A stretch of 64,000 nucleotides of DNA from Bacteroides sp. An322 (GTDB lineage: Bacteria; Bacteroidota; Bacteroidia; Bacteroidales; Bacteroidaceae): positions 62,001 to 126,000 of the forward strand of contig NZ_NFIN01000007.1 in assembly GCF_002161765.1 (NCBI RefSeq). Reading direction: 5' to 3'. The notes beneath the pieces are model-generated. The model was not told the origin of the DNA. It was given only the letters and a program-made list of their open reading frames with translations, and searched no databases. This document shows positions 57,101-64,000 of this stretch, piece after piece; position 1 is the stretch's first letter; every line of letters begins with the position of its first letter. A program made the translations under genes and the position numbers.

Positions 57101-58205
57101 ACAAGTGACAGACAATGGCATCGGCATCAGCGAAGAAGACCAAAAGAAAATCTTCAATCCTTTCTTCCAAGCCACGGACAACAAACCGGGGACAGGCATC
57201 GGGTTGAGTATCGTTAAAAACATTGTAGAATTACACAAAGGACAGATTCAAGTTGAATCCGAGAAAGGGAAAGGATCTTCGTTTACCGTTACTTTGCCTA
57301 TCGAACAGGCCGAAGAACAGGAAGAAGATATCCCAAGCAAAGAAATGAATACCCAACCAACCATATTGCAGGAAACCATAGTGGAATTCCCTGCCCGCCC
57401 AACTACAAAAAGCAAACCTGTCATGCTGATTGTAGATGATAACCAAGAGATGTTAAATTTTTTAGCAAACAATTTCACAAACCGATATAACATTTTGCTG
57501 GCTGAAGACGGTATAGAAGCACTAGAGAAATTAAAAGAGAACGATGTGACCCTTATCATCAGCGACTGGATGATGCCGCACATGAACGGTGTAGAGTTCT
57601 GTAAAGCAGTACGCGCCAATCCGGCTACAAGCCACATCCCCTTCATTCTATTAACCGCCAAAACTGATGTGGATTCAAAAATAGAAGGATTGGATTGTCA
57701 GGCAGACGCTTACATCGAAAAACCGTTCTCGGTGCAATATTTAGAGGCTTGTATCAAGAACCTGATTACAATGCGGAACTTGTTACGCCAAAAATTCTCG
57801 AAAATGCCATTAGTTCCTTTAAACAGCATTGCCAATAATAAGATAGACAACCAATTCCTCACCCAATTGAATGAAATTATTGAAGCAAATTTCTCGAACC
57901 CAGAATTATCTGTTGATTTTTTGGCAGAAAAATTATGCATTAGCCGTTCCGGATTGTTTGCCAAGATAAAAACATTGGCAAATATCACCCCCAATGAACT
58001 TATCCAACTGGTGCGCTTAAAAAAAGCGGCTTCCTTATTGGCTGAAAATAAATACCGCATCAATGAAATCTGTTATATGGTAGGATTCAACAATCCGTCT
58101 TATTTTACTAAATGTTTTCAAAAGCAGTTCGGAATGAAGCCAGGAGAGTTCATAAACAACTCTTCGAAGGATATTTTGCCAGATATATTAGGAAATCAAC
58201 AATAA
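54183..58205 (+). CDS. hybrid two-component system regulator (HTCS) of PUL 2
   Basis: This 1340-residue regulator has a signal peptide at residues 1-19. Propeller repeats follow (HLSVENGLASNSVRAITQDH, then GFLWIGTDEGL units), then a Y_Y_Y domain (YAYKLEGFDKEW) and one membrane span near residues 775-797. The kinase has His831 in IAHEIRTPVSLIIGP, an N box (VSNLLTNASKYT), and G boxes (DNGIGIS, GTGIGLSIV). The receiver has Asp1128 in LIISDWMMPHMNG. The AraC-type HTH is at the C-terminus (INEICYMVGFNNPSYFTKCF). It is divergent from GH127-susC-susD and probably activates the locus after sensing a liberated arabinosyl or galactosyl oligosaccharide; the ligand is inferred only. Confidence 0.97.
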   Translation: MAKRLLLLCCILIPAMLLAKPVNFRFRHLSVENGLASNSVRAITQDHSGFLWIGTDEGLNRYDGTTIKTYTISPEGPGKFISALHATDKELWIGTDEGIYIYTFETSRFKHFDQTISPNIRIKGIINHITEDKEGNIWIATNQQGVFKYIPSKHDMEQYAFSDVSGQIYNILADNENQIWAVSNQGKWGIYKLNKAENKFEPFPLHYSDSHKHDSQALAILEDSEHNLWLGTWECGLHKIDKYSGQTTTYLHPDDTKGITHIHSLMEYAPHQLLIGSDDGLLWFNTITEDYQLFTENETSPYPLSNRFVYPIIKDREGGIWIGTYYGGVNYISPKTDQFECFAHSQYTNSVNGRVIGRFCEDKNGHIWIASDDGGLDCYSPQSQKFTHYNANEGENSLSYHNVHALCLDGDQLWIGTYTGGVNVLNLKTGAFKKYFPSQETPNGLDGSSSYAIFKDRSEQIWVASMSSIHLYNKEKDNFTCIKTLNALTIDIDQDNKGNLWFSTQGKGLFKYQPEKRIWKKYTHDPARSNSLANDQVNCCLIDRHGTLWAGTMNGLCKYNAEKDEFETIPLDIPSHNICCIIEDQHILWLTTTKGLVRYVPGESCQVFTKNDGLQSDQFLPNAGMKASDGKIYIGSVNGFNAFYPHQIKTNQVIPPVVITELEIFNKTVPVGSKTLPKALNQTEELELSYKDNVFSLLYASLSYCTPAKNQYAYKLEGFDKEWNHVGSQNKATYTNLPAGTYTFKVKACNNDGVWNEQGASLKITIHPPFYWSTAFKLLYFVMFIITLGLFIRLIIKRTEKKHTIEINRLNENKEKEVHAAKIKFFTTIAHEIRTPVSLIIGPLEKIMNSTVTLPSSVREDLNIIDRNSQRLLFLVNQLLDFRKVEEESMKMKFTRQSIYALLKAVCERFQPFINQRGATLEVNYPNEEFTAIIDSEAITKLVSNLLTNASKYTKDQVILTCTVQPAQQTFTIQVTDNGIGISEEDQKKIFNPFFQATDNKPGTGIGLSIVKNIVELHKGQIQVESEKGKGSSFTVTLPIEQAEEQEEDIPSKEMNTQPTILQETIVEFPARPTTKSKPVMLIVDDNQEMLNFLANNFTNRYNILLAEDGIEALEKLKENDVTLIISDWMMPHMNGVEFCKAVRANPATSHIPFILLTAKTDVDSKIEGLDCQADAYIEKPFSVQYLEACIKNLITMRNLLRQKFSKMPLVPLNSIANNKIDNQFLTQLNEIIEANFSNPELSVDFLAEKLCISRSGLFAKIKTLANITPNELIQLVRLKKAASLLAENKYRINEICYMVGFNNPSYFTKCFQKQFGMKPGEFINNSSKDILPDILGNQQ

Positions 58206-58210
58206 TTCGC

Positions 58211-58218
58211 TATTTTTG
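58211..58218 (+). promoter_or_regulatory. -7 box for the his operon (TATTTTTG)
   Basis: TATTTTTGC matches TAnnTTTG and ends 31 bases before the hisH ATG, 5 bases after the HTCS stop. Confidence 0.6.
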
Positions 58219-58249
58219 CAAAAACTAAAAGAAACAAGAGTAAAAAAGC

Positions 58250-58846
58250 ATGAATGTAGCGATTATCAAATACAATGCGGGAAACATCTTCTCGGTAGAT
58301 TATGCCTTACGCCGGTTAGGAATAGAACCGGTAATCACTTCCGACAAGGAACTCATCCGGAAGGCGGATAAAGTCATCTTTCCGGGAGTAGGTGAAGCCC
58401 AAAACACAATGGAATACCTTCGGGCACATCAATTAGACCAATTGATAACCGGTTTAAAACAACCCGTGCTGGGTATTTGCCTGGGCATGCAATTGATGTG
58501 CCGGCATTCGGAAGAAGGCGATGTCCCGTGTTTGGGTATCTTCGATACCGATGTCAAACGTTTCCAGCCAGCCCGGCATGAAGACAAAGTACCCCACATG
58601 GGATGGAACACCATCCAATGCACCGACAAGGAACTATTCAAGGGCTTCGGCAAAGACGAGTTTGTCTATTTCGTCCATAGCTATTATGTTCCGCTAAACG
58701 ATTTTACGGCTGCACAGACCGATTACATTCTGCCTTTCAGCTCTGCCCTGCATAAAGACAATTTCTATGCCACTCAGTTCCATCCTGAAAAGAGCGGAAA
58801 GACCGGCGAACGTATATTACAGAACTTTTTAAATTTAGCATACTGA
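58250..58846 (+). CDS. hisH: imidazole glycerol phosphate synthase, glutaminase subunit
   Basis: This 198-residue class I glutamine amidotransferase supplies ammonia to HisF in histidine synthesis. The nucleophile Cys is in VLGICLGMQLMCRHSEE (about residue 76), and the His-Glu of the triad is in ATQFHPEKSGKTG. The oxyanion-region motif PGVGEA is near residue 48. It is separated by one base from hisA. Confidence 0.97.
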   Translation: MNVAIIKYNAGNIFSVDYALRRLGIEPVITSDKELIRKADKVIFPGVGEAQNTMEYLRAHQLDQLITGLKQPVLGICLGMQLMCRHSEEGDVPCLGIFDTDVKRFQPARHEDKVPHMGWNTIQCTDKELFKGFGKDEFVYFVHSYYVPLNDFTAAQTDYILPFSSALHKDNFYATQFHPEKSGKTGERILQNFLNLAY

Positions 58847-58847
58847 C

Positions 58848-59570
58848 ATGATAGAGCTTATCCCTGCCATCGACATTATAGACGGAAAATGTGTACGCTT
58901 GTCACAAGGAAACTACGATTCAAAGAAAGTCTACAACGAAAATCCGTTAGAGGTTGCCAAAGAGTTTGAAGCATACGGCATCCGGAGACTTCATGTAGTC
59001 GACTTAGACGGAGCGGCATCCCAACATGTAGTCAATTACCGTACCTTGGAACAGATAGCCACCCAAACCTCGCTCATCATTGATTTCGGCGGAGGCATCA
59101 AGACTTCGGGCGACATTGAAATAGCGTTCGATAGCGGTGCCGAAATGATAACATTGGGAAGTGTGGCGGTAAAACATCCGGAATTATTCGATGAATGGCT
59201 ACAAACTTACGGGAACGAGAAAATTATCTTAGGCGCGGACGTTAAGGATAACCGCATCGCTATCAACGGATGGAAAGAAGAAAGCCCGCAGGAACTGATG
59301 CCTTTCCTAAACCAACATATAAATAAAGGTGTAACGAAAGTGCTCTGTACGGACATCAGCCGCGACGGGATGCTGAAAGGACCTGCACTCGATTTATATC
59401 GCAGCATCATGGAAGCCCATCCCGAACTGCACCTGATAGCCAGCGGAGGCATCAGCGGCATGGAAGATATCCTGAAACTGGACGAAGCCGGCATTCCAGC
59501 TGTGGTATTCGGAAAAGCGATTTATGAAGGACGGATTTCTCTAAAAGAGTTAAGCCGCTATATAATATAA
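58848..59570 (+). CDS. hisA: phosphoribosylformimino-AICAR phosphate isomerase
   Basis: This 240-residue (beta/alpha)8 isomerase catalyses an Amadori rearrangement in histidine synthesis. It begins [20 protein letters not shown], with the catalytic Asp near residue 8. The second Asp is in [16 protein letters not shown]. Phosphate-binding loops are [11 protein letters not shown] and [11 protein letters not shown]. It lies between hisH and hisF with tight spacing. Confidence 0.97.
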   Translation: MIELIPAIDIIDGKCVRLSQGNYDSKKVYNENPLEVAKEFEAYGIRRLHVVDLDGAASQHVVNYRTLEQIATQTSLIIDFGGGIKTSGDIEIAFDSGAEMITLGSVAVKHPELFDEWLQTYGNEKIILGADVKDNRIAINGWKEESPQELMPFLNQHINKGVTKVLCTDISRDGMLKGPALDLYRSIMEAHPELHLIASGGISGMEDILKLDEAGIPAVVFGKAIYEGRISLKELSRYII

Positions 59571-59584
59571 TAAGGAGACACGAC

Positions 59585-60340
59585 ATGTTAGCAAAACGCA
59601 TCATACCTTGCCTGGACATCAAAAACGGGCAGACCGTAAAAGGCACTAATTTCGTCAACTTGCGCGAAGCGGGAGACCCGGTAGAATTAGGTCAACTATA
59701 TAGTGACCAGGGTGCAGACGAACTGGTTTACTTGGACATTACAGCCAGCCACGAAGGACGGAAAACATTCACCGACTTGGTAAAACGCATCGCCGCATGC
59801 ATCAATATCCCGTTTACCGTAGGCGGAGGCATTCACGAACTAAGCGATGTAGAATGCCTGTTAGGTGCCGGAGCTGATAAAGTCTCGGTTAACTCTTCCG
59901 CTATCCGAAACCCGCAACTCATCGATGACATTGCCCGCCATTTCGGTTCGCAAGTGTGTGTCGTGGCGATTGATGCCCGCCAGACCTCGGAAGGCTGGAA
60001 ATGCTATTTGAACGGCGGACGAATCGAGACCGACAAGACCTTATTCGATTGGGCACACGAGGCTAACGAACGAGGTGCCGGAGAAATACTCTTCACCAGC
60101 ATGAACCATGATGGAGTAAAAAACGGCTATGCCAATGAAGCCTTGGCTACCCTTAGCGATAAACTGACCATCCCGATTATTGCTTCGGGAGGCGCCGGAA
60201 ACAAACAACATTTTAAAGACGCTTTCGAGACAGGAAAAGCCGATGCGGCATTAGCGGCAAGCGTATTCCACTTCGGCGAAATACCCATACCGGAACTAAA
60301 GGCTTACCTCCATGCAGAAGGCATTAACGTGAGAATTTAA
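59585..60340 (+). CDS. hisF: imidazole glycerol phosphate synthase, cyclase subunit
   Basis: This 251-residue barrel partner of HisH makes imidazole glycerol phosphate and AICAR. Landmarks are [18 protein letters not shown] (Asp about 11), [30 protein letters not shown] (second catalytic Asp) and [14 protein letters not shown] good AAGGAGA ribosome-binding sequence precedes the ATG by 6 bases. Confidence 0.97.
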   Translation: MLAKRIIPCLDIKNGQTVKGTNFVNLREAGDPVELGQLYSDQGADELVYLDITASHEGRKTFTDLVKRIAACINIPFTVGGGIHELSDVECLLGAGADKVSVNSSAIRNPQLIDDIARHFGSQVCVVAIDARQTSEGWKCYLNGGRIETDKTLFDWAHEANERGAGEILFTSMNHDGVKNGYANEALATLSDKLTIPIIASGGAGNKQHFKDAFETGKADAALAASVFHFGEIPIPELKAYLHAEGINVRI

Positions 60341-60389
60341 TTGATTAGATATAACCTAATGATGAACATTACCAAAAACAAGAAAGACC

Positions 60390-61001
60390 ATGCAACCCGA
60401 TTTTGATAAAATGGACGGATTAGTCCCTGCTATTATCCAAGACAGCTATACCCAAAAAGTGCTTATGCTTGGATTTATGAACAAAGAAGCTTACGAAAAG
60501 ACCTTGGAAACAGGTAAAGTTACATTTTATAGCCGAACCAAGCAACGCTTATGGACCAAAGGAGAAACCAGCGGAAATTTCCTCGAAGTCGTATCCGTCA
60601 AGAACGATTGCGACAACGATACGTTGCTTATCCAAGTACACCCTACAGGTCCCGTATGCCACACAGGCACAGACACTTGCTGGGGAGAAAAGAACGAGCA
60701 GGACATCATGTTCCTGAAAGAACTGCAAGACTTTATCGACAAGCGTCATGAAGAAATGCCCGAAAAGTCATACACCACAAGCCTGTTCAAGTCCGGTGTC
60801 AATAAAATGGCACAGAAAGTAGGCGAAGAAGCTGTAGAAACCATTATCGAAGCCTGCAACGGTACGGACGAACGCCTGATTTACGAAGGTGCCGACTTGC
60901 TATACCACCTCATCGTATTGCTCACCTCGAAAGGGTACCGCATCGAAGACTTGGCACGGGAATTGAAAGAACGCCATAGCGAAAGCTGGAAAAAACATTG
61001 A
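60390..61001 (+). CDS. hisIE: bifunctional phosphoribosyl-AMP cyclohydrolase / phosphoribosyl-ATP pyrophosphatase
   Basis: This 203-residue fusion performs steps 2 and 3 of histidine synthesis. The HisI half (about 1-105) has MLGFMNKEAYEKTLETG and the zinc ligands in KNDCDNDTLL and PVCHTGTDTCW. The HisE half (about 115-203) has SYTTSLFKSGVNKMAQKVGEEAVETI and ADLLYHLIVLL. It is the last his gene here; hisG, hisD, hisC and hisB are not in the window. Confidence 0.97.
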   Translation: MQPDFDKMDGLVPAIIQDSYTQKVLMLGFMNKEAYEKTLETGKVTFYSRTKQRLWTKGETSGNFLEVVSVKNDCDNDTLLIQVHPTGPVCHTGTDTCWGEKNEQDIMFLKELQDFIDKRHEEMPEKSYTTSLFKSGVNKMAQKVGEEAVETIIEACNGTDERLIYEGADLLYHLIVLLTSKGYRIEDLARELKERHSESWKKH

Positions 61002-61004
61002 CGC

Positions 61005-61688
61005 ATGATGAACGAAGAACCGCTTATCCTATATAAAGGAGTAGAAATCAACCAACAAGCACTCTGCATCCTGCACGATGTAGATTTCGAACTGCATAAA
61101 GGCGAATTCGTGTACATCATCGGCAAAGTGGGAAGCGGGAAATCTACCTTCCTGAAAACCATTTACGGAGAACTGGACATAGCCGAAGGAGAAGCCAATG
61201 TATTAGGCTATAACGTCAAAAAGCTGAAGCAAAAGCAAATCTCTGAACTGCGCCGCAAGTTGGGTATCGTATTCCAAGACTTCCAACTATTAATCGACCG
61301 GAGTGTACACGATAATCTGGAGTTCGTGTTGCGGGCTACAGGCTGGAAGCAAAAAAGCGAAATCGAAAACCGGATAGAAGAAGTGCTCAGGCTGGTAGGC
61401 ATGGAAAACAAAGGCTATAAAATGCCCAATGAATTATCGGGAGGCGAACAGCAACGCATCGTCATAGCCCGTGCCATTCTGAACAAGCCGGATATCATCT
61501 TAGCAGATGAGCCTACCGGAAACCTGGATGTGGAAACCGGAAGGAACATCGTAGAGCTCTTGAAAGAAATATGCAAGCAAGGCTCAGCCATCGTCATGAC
61601 GACACACAACCTGAACCTGCTTTCAGAATATCCGGGCATCGTTTACCGTTGCGAACAACATCAATTGCAACGGATAGGCGAATCCTAA
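61005..61688 (+). CDS. ftsE: FtsE-like ABC transporter ATP-binding protein
   Basis: This 227-residue cytoplasmic ATPase is the nucleotide-binding partner of the membrane protein FtsX in cell division, controlling peptidoglycan hydrolases. The Walker A is IIGKVGSGKSTFL (Val where Ser or Pro is more usual). The Q-loop is GIVFQDFQLL, the signature is LSGGEQQRIVIARA, the Walker B is IILADEPTGNLD, and the H-loop is VMTTHN. It starts 3 bases after hisIE and may be co-transcribed with the his genes. ftsX is not adjacent, so a Lol/MacB-type ATPase role cannot be excluded. Confidence 0.85.
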   Translation: MMNEEPLILYKGVEINQQALCILHDVDFELHKGEFVYIIGKVGSGKSTFLKTIYGELDIAEGEANVLGYNVKKLKQKQISELRRKLGIVFQDFQLLIDRSVHDNLEFVLRATGWKQKSEIENRIEEVLRLVGMENKGYKMPNELSGGEQQRIVIARAILNKPDIILADEPTGNLDVETGRNIVELLKEICKQGSAIVMTTHNLNLLSEYPGIVYRCEQHQLQRIGES

Positions 61689-61746
61689 AAAACACAAAGA
61701 GACAGAGATTTAATCCGCAAAGCATAAAAAAAACGTAAAATATTCG

Positions 61747-61754
61747 TATCTTTG
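61747..61754 (+). promoter_or_regulatory. -7 box for lysC (TATCTTTG)
   Basis: TATCTTTGC matches TAnnTTTG and ends 53 bases before the lysC start. Confidence 0.6.
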
Positions 61755-61807
61755 CGGCGAATATTAAAGAAAAGTATTTATAACAGAACATTTTAAAGAA
61801 TTCGAAA

Positions 61808-63130
61808 ATGAAAGTTTTAAAGTTTGGAGGAACATCGGTCGGCTCTGCACAACGAATGAAAGATGTTGCCAAATTAATTACCGATGGCGAACAGAAACTT
61901 GTTGTTTTGTCTGCCATGTCGGGCACAACCAACACATTGGTTGAAATTTCGGATTATCTGTACAAGAAAAATCCTGAAGGTGCGAATGAAATCATCAATA
62001 GGCTGGAAAGCAAATACAAACAGCACATCGATGAACTTTATTCTACTGAAGAGTATAAACAGAAAACGCTGGAATTTGTCAAGTCGGTATTCGACTACAT
62101 CCGGTCGTTTACAAAAGATATATTTACTTTATTCGAAGAAAAAGTGATTCTCGCACAAGGTGAAATCATTTCAACAAACATGGTTACCAATTACTTGTGT
62201 GAACAAGGAGTAAAGGCTTATCTGATTCCGGCACTCGACTTCATGCGTACCGACAAGAACAGCGAGCCAGACCTGAATTACATCCGCGAGAAATTGAAAG
62301 CTCAACTCGAAGCACATCCGGGACAAGAAATTTACATCACTCAAGGATTCATCTGCCGCAATGCATACGGCGAAATCGATAACCTGCAACGAGGCGGAAG
62401 CGATTATACCGCTTCACTTATCGGAGCAGCCGTTAATGCGTCTGAAATACAAATATGGACCGATATCGACGGTATGCACGATAACGACCCGCGTGTAGTC
62501 GACAAGACTTCTCCGGTACGCCAACTCCATTTCGAAGAAGCTGCAGAACTGGCATATTTCGGTGCTAAAATCCTGCACCCGACATGCATCCAGCCCGCAA
62601 AATACGCCAACATCCCTGTACGCTTGCTGAATACCATGGAACCGACTGCTCCCGGCACCTTGATTTCAAATGATACCGAAAAAGGGAAAATCAAGGCTGT
62701 AGCTGCCAAAGACAACATTACAGCTATTAAAATCAAGTCGAGCCGCATGCTGTTGGCTCACGGATTCCTGCGTAAGGTATTCGAGATATTCGAAAGCTAC
62801 CAAACATCCATCGATATGGTCTGCACTTCGGAAGTAGGTGTATCAATGTCGATAGACAATACCAAACACCTGAACGAAATTGTCAACGACCTGAAGAAAT
62901 ACGGCACCGTAACCGTTGACCACGATATGTGTATCGTTTGTGTCGTAGGTGATTTAGAATGGGAAAACGTAGGCTTCGAAGCCAAAGCACTCGATGCCAT
63001 GCGCGACATCCCCGTACGTATGATTTCATTCGGAGGCAGCAACTATAACATTTCTTTCTTGATTCGCGAAGCCGACAAGAAGAAAGCATTGCAATCACTG
63101 AGTGACACGCTGTTTAACAACAAAGCATAA
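61808..63130 (+). CDS. lysC: aspartate kinase (monofunctional)
   Basis: This 440-residue enzyme phosphorylates aspartate at the start of the lysine, threonine, methionine and DAP pathways. The kinase signature MKVLKFGGTSVGSAQRM is at the N-terminus. RGGSDYTASLIGAAVNA and WTDIDGMHDNDPRVV mark the nucleotide and aspartate sites. The C-terminal ~140 residues carry ACT-type regulatory domains (AIKIKSSRMLLAHGFLRKVF, VCVVGDLEWENVGF), so feedback control by an amino acid is expected. No homoserine dehydrogenase domain is fused. It is followed by a terminator and lysA. Confidence 0.96.
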   Translation: MKVLKFGGTSVGSAQRMKDVAKLITDGEQKLVVLSAMSGTTNTLVEISDYLYKKNPEGANEIINRLESKYKQHIDELYSTEEYKQKTLEFVKSVFDYIRSFTKDIFTLFEEKVILAQGEIISTNMVTNYLCEQGVKAYLIPALDFMRTDKNSEPDLNYIREKLKAQLEAHPGQEIYITQGFICRNAYGEIDNLQRGGSDYTASLIGAAVNASEIQIWTDIDGMHDNDPRVVDKTSPVRQLHFEEAAELAYFGAKILHPTCIQPAKYANIPVRLLNTMEPTAPGTLISNDTEKGKIKAVAAKDNITAIKIKSSRMLLAHGFLRKVFEIFESYQTSIDMVCTSEVGVSMSIDNTKHLNEIVNDLKKYGTVTVDHDMCIVCVVGDLEWENVGFEAKALDAMRDIPVRMISFGGSNYNISFLIREADKKKALQSLSDTLFNNKA

Positions 63131-63151
63131 ACGAGACAATCTATGCAAACG

Positions 63152-63199
63152 AAAGCGGATGGTACGGTTGTTGCACAAAACCGCATCATCCGCTTTTTT
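63152..63199 (+). terminator. rho-independent terminator after lysC
   Basis: AAAGCGGATG (63152-63161) pairs with CATCCGCTTT (63186-63195). An inner CGGTT/AACCG pairing extends the stem, and a T-run follows. It lies 21 bases after the lysC stop and 35 bases before lysA. Confidence 0.75.
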
Positions 63200-63233
63200 G
63201 TTTCACCAATACCAAATACAAAACTCTACCATT

Positions 63234-64000
63234 ATGAAAGGGACTTTTCCAATAAACAAATTCCGTGAGATAGAAACCCCATTCTATTATTACAATGCCG
63301 ACCTGTTGCGCGAAACTTTGCAAACCATCCGCACCGAAGCAGGCAAGTACAACAAATTCTGCGTACACTATGCCATTAAAGCCAATGCCAATCCTAAAAT
63401 CTTGGGAATCATCCGCGAAAGCGGATTAGGCGTGGATTGCGTCAGCGGAGGTGAAATAGAAGCAGCTATCAAAGCCGGATTCCCAGCCAGCAAGATTGTA
63501 TTTGCAGGCGTAGGAAAAACCGATAAGGAAATCAATTTAGCACTTGACCACGACATTTTCTGCTTCAATGTAGAATCGATACCCGAACTGGAAGTCATCA
63601 ACGAACTGGCATCAGCCAAAAGCAAAATCGCACGCATCGCCTTCCGCATCAATCCCGATGTAGGCGCACATACACATGCCAACATCACGACCGGACTTGC
63701 AGAAAACAAATTCGGCATCAGCATGCAGGATATGGACAAAGTGATAGATTGTGCCTTGGGAATGAATCATGTAAAATTCGTAGGGCTGCACTTCCACATC
63801 GGTTCCCAAATATTAGACATGGGAGACTTTATCGCATTATGCAACCGGGTAAACGAATTGCAAGAAAAGCTCTATGCACGCCAAATCATCGTGGAGCACA
63901 TCAATGTAGGCGGAGGATTGGGCATCGACTACGCACACCCCAACCGCCAGCCTATTCCCAATTTTGCCGAGTATTTCGCTACTTACCACAAACATTTGAG
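63234..64000 (+). CDS. lysA: diaminopimelate decarboxylase, N-terminal part (runs off the window)
   Basis: About 255 residues from the ATG at 63234 to the window end; the 3' part is missing. This fold-type III PLP enzyme makes L-lysine from meso-DAP. The PLP Lys is in CVHYAIKANANPKIL (about residue 46). Further landmarks are GLGVDCVSGGEIEAAIKAGFP, GVGKTDKEI, RINPDVGAHTHANITTG, NKFGIS, and LHFHIGSQI. The last visible stretch, INVGGGLGIDYA, is the glycine-rich phosphate loop. Its place after lysC fits lysine and DAP synthesis. Confidence 0.95.
   Translation, partial: MKGTFPINKFREIETPFYYYNADLLRETLQTIRTEAGKYNKFCVHYAIKANANPKILGIIRESGLGVDCVSGGEIEAAIKAGFPASKIVFAGVGKTDKEINLALDHDIFCFNVESIPELEVINELASAKSKIARIAFRINPDVGAHTHANITTGLAENKFGISMQDMDKVIDCALGMNHVKFVGLHFHIGSQILDMGDFIALCNRVNELQEKLYARQIIVEHINVGGGLGIDYAHPNRQPIPNFAEYFATYHKHL

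Overview
The window reads as a chromosomal segment of a gut-type Bacteroidales bacterium, probably Bacteroides or Phocaeicola. The evidence is two SusC/SusD-type polysaccharide utilisation loci (PULs), two hybrid two-component regulators (HTCS), repeated TAnnTTTG-type -7 boxes upstream of genes, and a typical housekeeping set. I saw no rRNA, tRNA, CRISPR array, phage or transposase gene.

PUL 1 (1-14054, + strand) begins inside a gene for a probable surface glycan-binding protein. It continues with a SusC/SusD pair, a GH30 lipoprotein, a GH2 beta-galactosidase and an HTCS. GH30 plus GH2 suggests a beta-galactan, perhaps the beta-1,6-galactan side chains of arabinogalactan proteins. Next come grpE-dnaJ, a small outer-membrane-like protein, folC, and a galactose operon (galM, MFS transporter, galK) that ends in a strong terminator and could take the galactose released by PUL 1.

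The middle (22.1-34.1 kb) is mixed. It holds an intact hipBA toxin-antitoxin pair on the - strand beside the decayed remains of a second hipBA on the + strand. A LolC/E-type permease and an aminotransferase follow on the - strand. Then come an L-fucose-isomerase-like protein, a DUF4494 protein, a YggS-type PLP protein, a dihydroorotate-dehydrogenase-like protein, an acyl-CoA synthetase, and an outer-membrane protein built on about twelve 16-residue repeats.

PUL 2 (34351-58205) is the most interesting region. On the - strand it carries two GH127 beta-L-arabinofuranosidases, a GH43 enzyme with lectin-like modules, a GH97 enzyme fused to a zincin-type HExxH domain, a second HExxH lipoprotein (DUF6055-like), an S9 prolyl-oligopeptidase-type peptidase and SusC/SusD. 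A divergent HTCS sits at one end. Beta-L-arabinofuranosidases, a probable alpha-galactosidase, an alpha-arabinofuranosidase candidate and three peptidases match the chemistry of extensin-type hydroxyproline-rich glycoproteins, which carry Hyp-linked beta-L-arabinosides and Ser-linked alpha-galactose. I propose a locus that strips the glycan and cuts the protein backbone. A tandem 18-bp direct repeat lies in the divergent promoter region, with weaker relatives upstream of two other genes of the locus; it is a candidate HTCS operator.

The right end (58.2-64.0 kb) is housekeeping: hisH-hisA-hisF-hisIE, an FtsE-like ATPase, lysC, and the 5' part of lysA. Several intergenic spaces carry dyad repeats. 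Three are of a GTAGGGGC...GCCCCTAC type, and the two large copies lie inside longer hairpins next to gene 3' ends.
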